64,000 bases of DNA, from positions 434,001-498,000 of the forward strand of contig NZ_CP006720.1 in NCBI RefSeq assembly GCF_000565195.1. Reading direction: 5' to 3'. The number at the start of each line of letters is the position of its first letter. The stretch's first letter is position 1. Positions 12,055-23,350 of the stretch are shown piece by piece. The notes beneath the pieces are model-generated. The model searched no databases, was not told the origin of the DNA, and saw only the letters and a program-made list of their open reading frames with translations. Origin of the DNA: Spiroplasma mirum ATCC 29335. GTDB lineage: Bacteria; Bacillota_I; Bacilli_A; Mycoplasmatales; Mycoplasmataceae. Position numbers and translations under genes: made by a program.

Positions 12055-12060
12055 TATAAT
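12055..12060 (+). promoter_or_regulatory. -10 box of the giant-protein gene
   Basis: TATAAT lies in TGCTATAAT (an extended -10), about 60 bases before the leader hairpin. No clear -35 is visible, which is common for extended -10 promoters. Confidence 0.55.
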
Positions 12061-12118
12061 TAAGCCATATAAATAAAAATATTTATTTATATAGAAATAA
12101 TTTAATTTGAGCATAGAT

Positions 12119-12156
12119 AATGCCTAATAAAAATTACTTTTTATTAGGCATTTTTT
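12119..12156 (+). terminator. Leader terminator/attenuator before the giant-protein gene
   Basis: A 15-bp perfect stem (AATGCCTAATAAAAA with TTTTTATTAGGCATT) around a four-base loop is followed by six T. It sits between the promoter and the ribosome site, 34 bases before the ATG. An efficient terminator here would block the gene unless read through. It could be an attenuator, or it could end a short RNA of about 90 bases. The same element precedes the paralogous pseudogene. Confidence 0.7.
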
Positions 12157-12190
12157 AATTTTTTTATTTTTAAGAAAGAAGGCAATCCCG

Positions 12191-15100
12191 ATGGACCATA
12201 TAAATAAAAATATTAAAGAAATGCAAGACATCATTAGACAAAATAGCAATTTCTTAAATAAAAAAAAAATTATGAAAACAAATCCGCAGCTTAATGAAGG
12301 ATTAACTATTTTAGCTCAAAAATTAATTAATTTTAACGAACATATTGATGAACTTGTTAGTTTTCAACAAGAATTTGATCGGTTTTCCGAAGTAACCATC
12401 AAAATTAATAAATATAATAATTTATTAACTAAACTTCTTGCTAATTTAACGGCCATTGCAGAATTACAAGCTGTTTTTGATAATCCTCCAGCAACTTTTA
12501 GTGATACAAAAAGAGCAACATTATTAACAAAAATGGATAATTTAATGAAAGCAGCGTATGAAAATAATCGTGCATTATTAAGATATAAAGATACCGCTGT
12601 TTTAAGTGACTTTTTAGACCATTCATTTTTAGAAGAGCAATATCTTACAATTGAAAATTCATTAAATCAAATTATGCGCCGGATTATCAATCCAACAACT
12701 GAACATAAGAGTGTAACTGACCAATCCGCCGTTGATGCTGTGTTAACTGCGATGAACCCAACAGTAACAACTCCTGATCGAACAACAAGTGCTGATTTTT
12801 TAACAAGGCAAAATAACACTTTTTTAACTACTATTACGCAGTTAAAAAACTTAAAAACAACAATTACTAAGCAAAAACGCTCATTTTTAGTTATGCAACA
12901 AGAGTTAGAAAAAAAGAAATGAACCCAAGCGCCCCAACACCGTTTATATTGTCAAACATTACAACTTTATTTAACATTTTTAAAAGAAAATGTTTTAGTA
13001 ACTAATCCCTCGTTAGCAGATGAGTTGAATCTCGAAAGAATTGAAACTTATTTATCTTCATACCTAAAATATAATCAGGAGACAACTATTAATGATAAAA
13101 ATATTAACTATATAATTAGTAAAGAACCTAGTGAAGAAGAAGTTCAACAAATTAAACTGTCAACTATTAAATTACCAGACTATCAGGTTAATGTTTGAAT
13201 AAATTTTCACTTTGATCATTTCCGTAATCTTATTCAAGACTATGTTATTACAACATTATTAAACAATGATGAAACTAATAATTACTGAGAATTTTCCGAA
13301 GTAGTAACCACAAAGTGCCGTGAGTTATGAAATGAATTTAAAGCCCAACTTGATATTGCCGATCATCAACATTCACTTCGTGAAAACGCTTATAGATTTT
13401 TGGTGGCAAAGGAAATTAAAACTTGAAACGAATTAAAAAAAGATGAGGATACTTTGAAAACAAGGGTGCAAACAAAGTTACAAGCCCTAGAAATTAATGC
13501 TAATGTTAAATTTTTAGATGAAGATGCAGAAATCTTAACCCCTCAAATTAATGAGCATCTGCGTCAAACGCTTAAAACGTCACCGAATGAAGCATTTGAT
13601 ATTTTAAAATATGTTGTTTTAAAAAAATATCATGGTGTTTATCATAATTTAGATGTTCACTTATTATCAACAGTTGATGTTAGCAGTTTGGTTCAGAACA
13701 TTCAAAAATATCGTTGGTATTGACAACAAATTCCCGTTGAATATCAGCAATATTTAGATCTCGACCACAATACTCTTAATTTAGTTAATTGTACAAACTT
13801 TAGCAATGATAGTATTGCTCAAATTGCTGAGTTTAAAGCAAAAAATTTAATTAAGCAAGTTAATATTTATAATCATTTTGTTTTACAATTATATCTTTAT
13901 TTTGAGCAAGTAATTCTAACAAAGACTTTTGAAAAATACCAAGCACGAATTGCAGATCAACCTTTTAGTTTACTTCCCAATAGTTTTGTGTCATATGAAC
14001 AATTTTCAAATTTTGTTAATAAATATGTTGAATTAGAAAAATGGTTAACTAATACTTTAGTAACAAAATATGCAATTTTTGATAATTGAGAAAATATGAC
14101 AGTAGATTCAGAGTTATATCAGGCAACTACTAAATATCTTGCCGTATTGGACCCAACATTAGCTAATGAATTAGAATTTTATCTATTGCGCAATAGGGTG
14201 CCTGGGAACTCGAAAATGGCTCTCAAAGAACTTGCTGATGTAACAACACGTATTAAAGCAAGCATTGCTAAATTTAAAGCAAATTTTGTTAGTCATAATT
14301 CATATTTACAAGCAATTAACTGTTATTTTAGTGATATTAAATTTGGAATTACTTCGGAAGTAGAAAAATTAAAACAAAGTTTCTTAGCAGTTATTGCGAA
14401 ATCACCAGCAACGTTATCCGAACCAGAATTAATTAATCATCTCCTAAATTTCTTAGCTAATCAGTCAAGTTTTAAAAATTTACGTACCGATGAAATCTTT
14501 TTTGATTCCACAAAATTAGCGGAATTACAAGAGCAATATGAGGCGGGGATTAAAGAAATTAAAGAACGTGGAATGACCCTAACTCCGATTTCCACCGCAA
14601 CTTTGCAAGAAGTCTTTGCTCGCTTGCGACCTAATATTACTGAGCCAATAATAACCCCAGCGTATTTTTTGCAGGAAAAAGTTTGTCGAGAACTGGCAGT
14701 GCCCACTTATCCTTTTGAAAAATTAGCACATAATGAAATTTATAAATATAACCAAGATGACCCGCGTTTTTTTGAAAAGCTACAAGCAATGATTAAAGAA
14801 ATTTACAATTTTTTATTAAAAATAACAAGTAATTCAAAATTAACCTTATTGTTTGATACTATTAAAAGTTATAACTACCAAGATTTTATTAAGACATATC
14901 TTGAAGTAATTGATGAAAGTAAGCAACCGCTTAGTGGTTTACCATTTAATTTTCAGATGGTCCCAACCGCTGACCAAAAAAGTTATGGTTTACTTTATGT
15001 AAAAAATACTAATATTTTTTTAGATGACATCATCCAAGAAATGTTAAAAAATCCTGGCTTAGAAGCAACTAACTTAACAACAGTCTTAACTAAAAAATAT

Positions 15101-16891
15101 TATGATTATTTTAAAATTAGTCCGGGTCAAAACCAATATTTAGATAACTTCTTAAAACAGATTCTTGCCATTAATAATATTAATATTGAACAAAAAACAC
15201 CGGAAATTAATTATGCCGATCTGTTTGAAGAACATAGTAATTGACCAATTGCCGGATTACATCCAAAAGTAAAAACAAAATATTTAGAAAAATATTATCT
15301 GGCTTTTCAACAGTTAATTGCTGAAAGTACTGCGTTATTAACTAGAATTGAAAATGAAGAATTTAAAAAATTATTAATTTTAGTTGAAAATAATTCGGTT
15401 CTTGATCAAACTGAATATAATAAAATATGAACCAATTTTGAAAATATCATGGCCGAATTTGAGCAACAAAAATTACAATTATTAAAAATCAAAGCCCGCT
15501 TTTATGATAAAGAAGCAGAACAAGCATATGAAAAATTAGTTAAACATTATTACACTGTTAAAAATAATTTTTTAGAAGCTAAAAAAACTATTACCCCTAA
15601 ATATAAAATTCTTCCCAAAATCAGTAGTGACATTGCTTTAATCCATAAATTTAGTGCTGATCTCCAAGCAACTAGTAAAAAAGTCCAAGAAATGAGCATT
15701 AATTTAGAAGGTAATTATGCTGACTTACTGGCATCCTATGCTGAATTAGTTGCTATTTATGATATGTTTCAAATTAATTTTACCCAACTTTTTGTTAGTA
15801 TTGTTGCAAATAAAACCGGAGATTATTTTACCGCTACTGAACAAGCATTAATTCGTCAAAATACTACCGATTTTGAGACTCTCCAAGAATTATTAAACGC
15901 TAAAATGCAAATCTTAGAAAAACGAATTGCAGTTGAAGATTTAGTTAATGCATGTAAAGATTTAAAAAATAGTTTCTTACCGAGTGCGAGTGCTCCGGAT
16001 AATGATTTACCATCTGCTGTTAGCAAAGAAAAACTAAATAAAATCTTCAAACGTTTTTACCAACAATTTAAAAAAGCAGAAAGTTTAACCCCCGCCGAAT
16101 ATCAACAACCACAATATCTTAAATTGTTTGCGGCTTTAAAATCAGAATATAATGTGTTAAGTTTCTGTGCTAGTACAACGACACTGTTAACCAGCAATGA
16201 AGATGATTTACTATTAGAAGCAGCAAAAACTTGAGAAGTTGACCGCTCTTATCCAGGAGAACTAATTGATTTTTCTGATGAGTATAATAAAAGTCAATAT
16301 CAACAATTATGTAAACGCGAAGGGGAGCATAAAATTGATTTAACTTATCCGTTAGCCGCGAAAATCTGGTGAGAATGTCAAATGTTTATTCGAATGGATT
16401 TATTTCAGGATCGTACAAATGCTGAAATTGAACGTTATCCCTTTTACCAAGATATTTTAAATTGAATTAAGCATCCTAAAATTGGGAAACTTTTAAAAGT
16501 TTTAGTAGAGGACCAATATAAAATTAAAGTAAACCAAGCTAAAATTGCAAAATTACATGCTGCGGACGTTTTACGAACACCATTGATCAATGATATTAAG
16601 CAAGAAAATTTAACAAAACAAATAGAAAACCTCGAAAAACAAAATCGGATTTTAAAAACAAAAGTTTTAGCAACATGAGGTGAATATTTAAAAGTTAAAA
16701 ACAATAAAGCAAACCAATTATTGCATAAACGTGCGTTATTGGCTTTAAACATGGTTTATGATTTATCAAGTGATCAAGCACAATACCAAATTTTAGCGAA
16801 AAATATTATTAAGGAAAAAACAACAATGTGAACCCAACAAAAAACAGGTAAAACAAGTACTTCCCATCCAGTAGAAGAAAGCATCAGGTAA
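12191..16891 (+). CDS. Giant cytosolic protein of unknown function (1566 residues)
   Basis: One continuous frame with many TGA-Trp codons is preceded by AGAAGG and an ATG. I recognise no domain. It has no signal peptide and no membrane segment. The composition is mostly helical: Leu, Lys, Glu, Asn and Gln rich, with few glycines. A likely coiled coil lies near residues 1470-1500 (NLTKQIENLEKQNRILKTKV). A linker rich in Ser, Ala, Pro and Asp (about 1263-1276) separates the C-terminal part. A decayed paralogue lies directly upstream. Its own promoter, leader terminator and closing terminator make it a single-gene unit. A structural or host-interaction role is possible but is only inference. Confidence 0.85.
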
Positions 16892-16906
16892 CATTATTAC
16901 TTAAAT

Positions 16907-16937
16907 AAAAAAACTTTGCTAATTGCAAAGTTTTTTT
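16907..16937. terminator. Bidirectional terminator
   Basis: A-run, ACTTTGC, short loop, GCAAAGT, T-run. It ends the giant-protein gene on the plus strand and the convergent small membrane protein gene on the minus strand. Confidence 0.75.
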
Positions 16938-16938
16938 G

Positions 16939-17352
16939 TTATTTAGTACTTGTAATTTTTAAAATACCAATACCCTCAAGAATTCAGATAATACATCCAA
17001 TAATTGCAATTAATTCAGCAACGAAAATTACTCATGTTGAAGTGCTTGAAGTCGAAGTAACTAACACTCCAATAATCCCAACAACCGCTAGGGCTAAGAA
17101 GACGACTCCCACAATTAATTTACCAATTTTATGTTTAACAAAAGTTGTAACACAAGTAAATAGAAATGCGCTAATTAAGACAATGGCTCCGTGATCAGTG
17201 GTACTATTTTTTTGGTACATTGCGGTATTAGTATTAGGAACTCCACAAGCATTTAAAATTGCTAATAAGAATAGCCAAACACCTGTCACCCAGACCATTA
17301 CTTTTGGGAAGGTAATACTAACTGAGACACTAGCATATTTTAGTTTTGCCAT
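16939..17352 (-). CDS. Small four-helix membrane protein, unknown
   Basis: The 137-residue protein starts at ATG with an AAGGAG site 8 bases upstream. Four hydrophobic segments are visible: about residues 16-36, 54-72, 78-98 and 108-128. A Ser/Thr-only run (TSTSSTSTW) lies between the last two, and the tail is short and polar. One Trp in the C-terminal part is TGA, so without table 4 the protein would appear to stop at residue 106. No family is recognised. It converges with the giant-protein gene. Confidence 0.7.
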
Positions 17353-17427
17353 ATATTTTTCTCCTTTTTATTTAATAATCTTTCAATACTTTTATTATAT
17401 CCTAATAATTAATTTTCCCCGATATTT

Positions 17428-17868
17428 TTAACTAATTCGCACAATATCATTTTGCTTAATTTCTAAGAAGTTAATCATTCCGGGCGCAAAACAATAAATA
17501 AAATAGCACTCGGGAAAGTAATAACTAACTTTTTGACTAGTAAAATTAGGAATTAAATTAATAACTTGAAAGTTTTTATTACAAAAAACGACATCTAATT
17601 TATAAAAGATCCCAAAGCTATTAAAAGCATGGGCTTTGCGAATTAAATAACCATTTTTTACATTAATGTCTTTTGGTTGAATAAGATTTTCAAACTTATC
17701 GCGAAAAGTGCGAATTGTTTTAATATTCACATTTTTAATAATGCCATTAACAATTAATAAATGTTCTTCATGAAATTGCCGGTAATGTTTTTTATGCTTT
17801 TGTTCTTTTTTCCGTAAACGGTATAAGAAATTCCCAATTAATCCCATTTTTTCACTCTTTTCTGTCAT
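17428..17868 (-). CDS. DUF192 (UPF0127)-like protein
   Basis: The protein has 146 residues, starting at ATG after AAAGGATT. The N-terminus is basic (RLRKKEQKHKKHYRQFHEEH). The middle and end follow the DUF192 pattern: a conserved hydrophobic strand with KLDVVFCNKNFQVINLIPNF where the family has 'LDilFld..g.Vv.i', and APGMINFLEIKQNDIVRI where the family has the 'aG..e..gik.GD.v' ending. The function of DUF192 is not settled. Unlike many members it has no signal peptide. Confidence 0.55.
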   Translation of the reverse strand: MTEKSEKMGLIGNFLYRLRKKEQKHKKHYRQFHEEHLLIVNGIIKNVNIKTIRTFRDKFENLIQPKDINVKNGYLIRKAHAFNSFGIFYKLDVVFCNKNFQVINLIPNFTSQKVSYYFPECYFIYCFAPGMINFLEIKQNDIVRIS

Positions 17869-17933
17869 AATCCTTTACTTAACAATTATATAAAAATATA
17901 ATATAATTAACAAATAGAAAGAGGTGTTTCTGG

Positions 17934-18485
17934 GTGAAATTTGCATTATTTTTAGCGCCTGGTTTTGAAGAAGGCGAAGCAATTATTACAACAGATGTTT
18001 TACGACGTGGGGGGGAACATGTGGAGTTAATTAGTATTACTAATGATTTAGAAGTAAAATCAGTGCATGATGTTACTATTAAAGCCGACAAATTATTAGC
18101 GGATGTTAAATATGAACAATATATTGGCTATATTCTTCCGGGGGGGCGCGTTGGTGTTGAAAATTTAATGAAAAGTGAAATTGTTAAGGACTGGTTAATT
18201 CGAGCTAACCAAGAAGAAAAAACCATTGCTGCTGTTTGTGCCGCTCCCCAAATTTTAGGACATCTAGGAATTTTAGATAACCGCGAAGCAACAAGTTATC
18301 CAGGGTGTACAAGTGGAATGGAAAAAGCAATTTACAATGATGAAATGGCCGCCATTACCGATGGGCATATTATTACGGGTGCTTCAGTCGGATCAACAAT
18401 GAATTTTGCCTTAGCAATTGCCGATAAAATATTAGGGGCGGAAAAAGTTTTAGCTTTACAAAATGAATTAGTAATTCGCGATTAA
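17934..18485 (+). CDS. DJ-1/PfpI family protein
   Basis: This 183-residue protein starts at GTG after AAAGAGGTG. GFEEGEA supplies the conserved Glu (residue 15), and AAVCAAPQILG supplies the nucleophile-elbow Cys (residue 102), the two hallmarks of DJ-1. LPGG at about 67-70 matches the oxyanion region. DJ-1-like proteins are reported as glyoxalase, deglycase or redox-stress proteins; which applies here cannot be told from sequence. It is transcribed divergently from the DUF192-like gene, with about 65 bases between the two starts. Confidence 0.88.
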   Translation: MKFALFLAPGFEEGEAIITTDVLRRGGEHVELISITNDLEVKSVHDVTIKADKLLADVKYEQYIGYILPGGRVGVENLMKSEIVKDWLIRANQEEKTIAAVCAAPQILGHLGILDNREATSYPGCTSGMEKAIYNDEMAAITDGHIITGASVGSTMNFALAIADKILGAEKVLALQNELVIRD

Positions 18486-18514
18486 GAATTACCTGGTCAT
18501 TATCAATATTTTTT

Positions 18515-18545
18515 AAAACAAGTTTAAAAAACTTGTTTTTTTATT
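18515..18545 (+). terminator. Terminator after the DJ-1 gene
   Basis: AAAACAAGTTT pairs with AAACTTGTTTT, followed by T. Confidence 0.75.
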
Positions 18546-18665
18546 TAGTTAACTTTTTTTGTTTTTATTTATAATTTTTATAAATAAAAACAAGATGCAT
18601 TAGTAAAATAATGAATTAATAATATGAGAAACTTGTCAAAACATTACAGAAGAGGAGGACAATAA

Positions 18666-20482
18666 ATTTTTATTATACAAAAAACAAAAACAACAAAAAG
18701 TTAGTTTAGGCTATTTTATTTGAAAGGGATGTAATTATGTTATTAATATTGGCTTTTTAGGTAATTTTGCGGTCTTATCAAACCTTGACTCCGCCGGGAT
18801 GATGCAACTGGGACTCATATGCTATGGCTAATTCCGCTGCTGGGTTTTGTGGTGGGAATGTGTGCATATGCTTGTACGAAACTAGCTCGTCTTCACCATT
18901 CCCATAATAATGGGGGCGCCTATATTTATGTGTGAACTAGCTGTGGACGGTTCTGAGGAATCTTTGTTGCTTTTATGCAGTATGTTTCCTTACCATTTTT
19001 GATTATTTTTCAAATCTTAAATTTAATCCGCACTAGTTTTGGCACGGAATGAGTCTCACAATTACACGGGATAGTGCAGAACACATTATCAACATTGCAG
19101 TTCTCCCTGGTATGCTGCTAATTGGGGAACAATTGCGGATTTATGACTAGACTTAATTGGGGTCGTTATTTATCTAATTTTTTCCTTTGTTATTTTTTGC
19201 GGATTAAAATTATATAAAAAAATTACCAATAGTATGGGCATTATTCGTTATGCAACAGCGGGACTATTAATTTTAGCGGGGTTAGTATTAGCACGTTAGC
19301 ATGGTAATGCTAACTTACATTATTGAACTACTAATAGTCACGGAACACTAAATTGTTATATAAAAGCTTTTAATTCATGTTTAATTTCTTCACCGGGTTT
19401 GAAATTTTTGCCACGGCCAGGCGGAATGTTGCTTATGCAAAACAAAATATTAGCTGGGGGATTAATATTGTATTATTGCTCAATATTCTAAACCATATTG
19501 TAATTGCGCTAATCTTTTTTGTCGCTTTTCACTCACTCATTTTATCAAAATATGAACATGGGAACTTGAAATGGTTTTCATAATCCCATCATTCTCATTG
19601 GGGGAGCTGTGATGATTATTAGCACCATCGCGTTGAAAATAAACCTTGTTGTTCAGGGTAATTTGTACGGGGAAACGAGTTTGCAACCCTTGGCCCGTGA
19701 AGGTTTTTTACCGGTGTCCTTAAAAAAATTAAATCGTGATGGGTTACTAACGCGGGCAATTCAGTTAAATATTGTGTTAACACTAGGAATTATTTTTATT
19801 TGGTTAATTATTCCGGATCTAATTAAAGGAATTACCTTAACTTGTCAGGATGGTTTTATGTGTACCCTCCAAGAGAGTCTTTGTTATCCATAACCATTAA
19901 ATGTTTCGAGCTTAACTTCTTCTTTGTCAGCTATTACAATTTTTATTTATTTGATGGTTATTTTTGTGGTCTTAAAATTAGGTGCCCAACAAAAACTAAA
20001 AATGTCAATTTGGGAATGAATTATTTTTCCCGTTATCAGTGTTATTTTAGCTGTTACATTATTTTGACATTATTATTCATTAATTGATGATTTAGTAATT
20101 CTCCATGGTGCTGAATTTAATAGTAAGCTAATTGGGTGGGGGTGGGGGTGCTGTTGAATTATTTTTTATTAGTGGTGTCAGCTTATTTATTATAATTTGT
20201 TATTTTACTTATTATTATCGCCAATATCATCGTTGTTTGCAAACTAATCCGGCGTATCAAACTTGGCTAAATCAAGAATTTATGTGAATTTATGACTGAA
20301 ACTTTGTGCAAGCTAAAATTTGTAAAATCCTGAGTAATTATTTAAACAGCGATGAAAATATTAACGAGGATTACCAGAATCACCAGCACATTCTTTTACA
20401 ATTAAGACACAAATTGCGTTCTGATCTTGACCATCACCAGCAATTAGAAGAACAGGAAAATGAAAAAGAATATGAAGAATAA
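18666..20482 (+). pseudogene. Broken APC amino acid permease
   Basis: Readable pieces show a permease: GYFIWKGCNYVINIGFLGNF, NNGGAYIYVWTSCGRFWG (the APC 'GG.Y.Y' region), FFTGFEIFATARRNVAYAKQ (the conserved FxGFE motif after TM6), and REGFLPVSLKKLNRDG. The pieces lie in different frames and are separated by stops, so no full protein is made. The end is a charged tail (HHQQLEEQENEKEYEE) closing at TAA 20480. A GAGGAGG site survives near 18651-18658. The intact permease at 2855-4300 is only a distant relative. Confidence 0.8.
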
Positions 20483-20486
20483 AAGT

Positions 20487-20524
20487 TAGCAAAGATTAAA
20501 TTCCTAATCTTTGCTATTTTTTTT
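20487..20524 (+). terminator. Terminator after the broken permease
   Basis: A 12-bp perfect stem (TAGCAAAGATTA with TAATCTTTGCTA) is followed by a T-run. Confidence 0.8.
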
Positions 20525-20601
20525 CTTTTCAAATTATTAAAAACCCTTTAAAATATAATATAGTATATATGTCAGATGTTAAGATATTAAGGAGGGACAA
20601 C

Positions 20602-21336
20602 ATGGCAGGACATTCACAATTTGCTAATATTAAGCACCGGAAAGATGCCCAAGATGCTAAACGCGCCAAAATTTTTATTAAAATTTCCAAGGAAATTAGC
20701 GTGGCGGTTAAAAAAGGAGGACCAAATATTGAATCTAATCCGTCGCTACGGTTAGTATTAGAAAAAGCCCGGGCAAATAATATGCCAAAGGATAATTATG
20801 AAAAGGTAATTAAAAAAGCGGCCGGGGAAACAACGACCGATAATTATGAAGAAGTTCGTTATGAAGGTTATGGCCCAAACGGAGTGGCGGTAATTGTTGA
20901 TTGTTTAACTGATAATCGTAACCGGACAGCCGCGAATGTGCGTAGTTATTTTACTAAAAAAGGTGGGAGTCTCGGACAAACGAACTCGGTGGCTTATTTA
21001 TTTGAATGTAAGGGAATTATTGCCTTTAGCAATAACCAGCTTCGCGAAGATGAAGTTTTAGAATGATTATTAGAAACCGAAGCCGAAGATTTACAAGTGG
21101 AAAATAATAATTTTATTATTACAACCGCTCCGGATAAATTAATGCAAGTGAAAAAGTTCCTGACCGAAGTGAAAAAGATTAATGACTTTGATTTTGATGT
21201 TGTGGAAATTACAATGAATCCCACTCAATTTGTTGAAGTGGATAGTAGTACCAAAGAAAAAGTTGAAGGATTAATTAATTTATTAGAAGAAGATGAAGAT
21301 GTTCAACAAGTCTATCATAATGCCCAATGGGATTAA
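20602..21336 (+). CDS. yebC: YebC/PmpR family translation/transcription factor
   Basis: The 244-residue protein begins MAGHSQFANIKHRKDAQDAK, the highly conserved family start. I chose ATG 20602 over an in-frame start 33 bases upstream because AAGGAGG sits 8 bases before it. KGGPNIESNPSLRLVLEKAR and the EEVRYEGYGPNGVAVIV block follow the family throughout. One Trp is TGA at 21064. YebC proteins are now linked to relief of ribosome stalling at proline runs; older annotation calls them transcription regulators. It is normally next to ruvAB, as here. Confidence 0.93.
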
Positions 21337-21344
21337 CACAATGC

Positions 21345-21369
21345 AAAGGATAGGTAATTATCCTTTTTT
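21345..21369 (+). terminator. Terminator after yebC
   Basis: AAAGGATA pairs with TTATCCTTT, followed by T. Confidence 0.7.
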
Positions 21370-21406
21370 ATCATAATTAAATAATAATATAGAAAAGAGC
21401 AGTTAA

Positions 21407-21646
21407 ATGGCACAGCATGTCGTAAACAGAATTACAATTACATATAATCCACAGGTTTTACAAGAAATTATTGGGAACCTTGAGTTTCCAATGCTCGCTT
21501 TTGATTTTGAAGTATATCACTTTCGCAAGGGCTATCAGTTATATGACCATCTGCAGGACAGTCATTCAAAACCGTTTTTAATTGGCACAACCGTTCTTAA
21601 CAGTTTGGATGTTTTACAAACAAAACCTCTGGATGAGTTAATTTAA
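21407..21646 (+). CDS. 79-residue hypothetical, possibly a truncated nuclease-like protein
   Basis: ATG with an AAAGAG site opens a 79-codon frame. It contains FPMLAFDFEVYHF, a hydrophobic-DFE pattern like the first acidic motif of RNase-H-like exonucleases and DUF2779 proteins. The remaining motifs of such a nuclease are absent. The frame ends just before the inverted dxs fragment, so it may be a 5' stub left by rearrangement. The function call is weak. Confidence 0.4.
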   Translation: MAQHVVNRITITYNPQVLQEIIGNLEFPMLAFDFEVYHFRKGYQLYDHLQDSHSKPFLIGTTVLNSLDVLQTKPLDELI

Positions 21647-21710
21647 CTACCAATATCATTTAAACTGATCAATTAATAATAAAAAGCAGCATAGTTTAAA
21701 ATCCTTTGCC

Positions 21711-21790
21711 CATTTTTTAAAGCCCGCGTTAACTTGCGAAAGTTATGACCATTAATTTTCTCAATATAGTCTAAATTAAAACCAGCAAAT
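21711..21790 (-). repeat. Inverted 80-bp fragment of dxs
   Basis: The reverse complement of 21711-21790 equals dxs 61064-61143 with one difference that I can see (GAG for GGG in one codon). Read on the minus strand it still encodes FAGFNLDYIEKINGHNFRKL. Flanking bases on both sides do not match dxs. It abuts the decayed ruvA and replaces its first codons. Confidence 0.85.
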
Positions 21791-22310
21791 CTTATTAGAA
21801 ATTAATAATTATGGTTATGAAATTACGTTAATTATCCCCAAAGAAATTAATCTACATGAAAAGGATTTTTTACAGGTATACACTTGTTTGATTAATAATG
21901 AGTTTGCTGCTTACCAGTGGTTTAGCTTTTATAATTTAGAAACCAAAAAACTATTTTTAGATTTATTAACAATACCAACAATTGATTTAAAAACAGCTTA
22001 CAATGTTTTTACCCAGATTGGGGTTGACCAGTTATTAAGTTATGTTAAGGAAAATAACATTAAAACTTTGAGTAAGTTAAAAGGAATCAAGCCCCACATC
22101 GCCCTCATTTTAATTATGCACTTGCAAAAAATTTATTTTCTCAAGGAATATAACAATCTCCAAAATAGTGTGATTGATTGTTTAAAAATACTTGGTTCTT
22201 TGCTCCCGATTATTTATAAAGCAATTAATGAAAGTAACCATCATTGTGATAATGTTGACCAATATTTAAAGCAAGTTCTTCAAAAAGCGTGTTCTTATGT
22301 CTACTTATAA
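21791..22310 (+). pseudogene. ruvA: ruvA remnant lacking its 5' end
   Basis: The frame reads LLEINNYGYEITLIIPKEIN, then FLQVYTCLINNEFAAYQWFSFYNLETKKLFLDLL, matching the RuvA N-terminal OB domain. TIPTIDLKTAYNVF and LSKLKGIKPHIALILIMHL correspond to its two helix-hairpin-helix units, the second in diverged form. The start codon and about the first 15 residues are missing, replaced by the dxs fragment. From there to TAA 22308 the frame is open, so the break is at the 5' end. RuvA binds Holliday junctions. Confidence 0.75.
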
Positions 22311-23265
22311 TTTCCGCTCGCAAACTTTTGCCCAATATATCGGTCAAGAATAAATTAAAAAGAATTTAACCCTCGCGATTAAGGCTAGCAAGTTAAAACA
22401 AGAACCCCTCGAGCACATTATTATTGCGGTGGCTAGTGGTTTAGGAAAAACGAGTTTGGCCTATTTAATTGCCAAGGTGACTAATAGTAAATTGCATGTT
22501 TTGGACGACCCAAATTTATAAAAATCAAGTGATTTAATTAGTTGTTTAGGCCAGTTGCACGACTATGAAATTGTTTTTATTGATGAAATCCACTCAATTG
22601 CCAAAGAAGTTGGGGAAATTTTATACCAGGTGTTAGAAGATAATAAACTAAACTTAGTGATTGGCAAAGATTATAATACCCGTGTTATTAATCTCGATTT
22701 GCCAAAATTTACCCTCATTGTGGCAACCACCTTAGTGCACCAATTGCCCAGCCAGCCCGTTATTAAAACGCTTTCTCCACTATTTTTACCTCAGTCCTTA
22801 TTAACCAGCAGAAATTTGTCAAATTCTTGCCACGACAATGGAAAAATACCACCTTATTTTAGCAGCTGATGTAATTGCTTATCTTGCTACTTTTACGCGC
22901 AATAATCCTCGCCAGGCCATTAATCTGTTAAAATATGTCCATGACTATAGTTTAGTTGTCAATAAAAACAACCTTACTTTACCAGAAGTACAAGATATTT
23001 TAACTAATTTAAATTATGCGCCCGCCGGGTTAAACCGCTTAGAAATTAATTATTTATTAACAATTAACGAGCTTTTTGGGACCGACCCAACCGGTTGGTT
23101 TGGTTTCCCTAAGTCAAGTTATTAATGAACCATTGTTAACCAATTACCAATGTAATTGAGCCTTATTTATTGCAACAAGGCTTATTGCTAAAAACGCCCT
23201 GGGGGTCGTGTTTTAACCAATGATGGTTAGCAATTATTGCGCAATTACGCGAAAAAACCTGATAA
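22297..23265 (+). pseudogene. ruvB: Decayed ruvB (Holliday junction helicase)
   Basis: ATG 22297 overlaps the ruvA end by 14 bases, as in an intact ruvAB operon. Readable RuvB motifs are FAQYIGQE, a Walker A remnant ASGLGKTSLAYLIA, Walker B FIDEIHSI, the sensor-like IVATT, and NNPRQAINLLKYVHDYS. It is broken by TAA at about 22351, TAA at about 22519, and a frameshift near 22830-22860. A second shift lies near 23100. The loss of both ruvA and ruvB means no RuvAB branch migration from this locus. Confidence 0.82.
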
Positions 23266-23350
23266 TTTTTTAAATATTTTTCAGATTTTACTTAATTTTT
23301 CAAAAGAACTAATATATAATAGTAATTGATTTGAAATAAGGTGGAGCTTA

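Noticed and set aside
17032-17194. Plus-strand frames over 16916-17431
   Set aside because: The minus strand has the ribosome site, ATG and four clean membrane helices; the plus frames are shadows of it.
20134-20150. G-rich run GGGTGGGGGTGGGGGTG as a possible G-quadruplex
   Set aside because: It lies inside the decayed permease and has only three separated G-tracts; mutation by base insertion in a dead gene explains it.
21711-21790. dxs-like segment as a separate short gene on the minus strand
   Set aside because: It has no start, no ribosome site and runs into unrelated sequence at both ends; it is a fragment.
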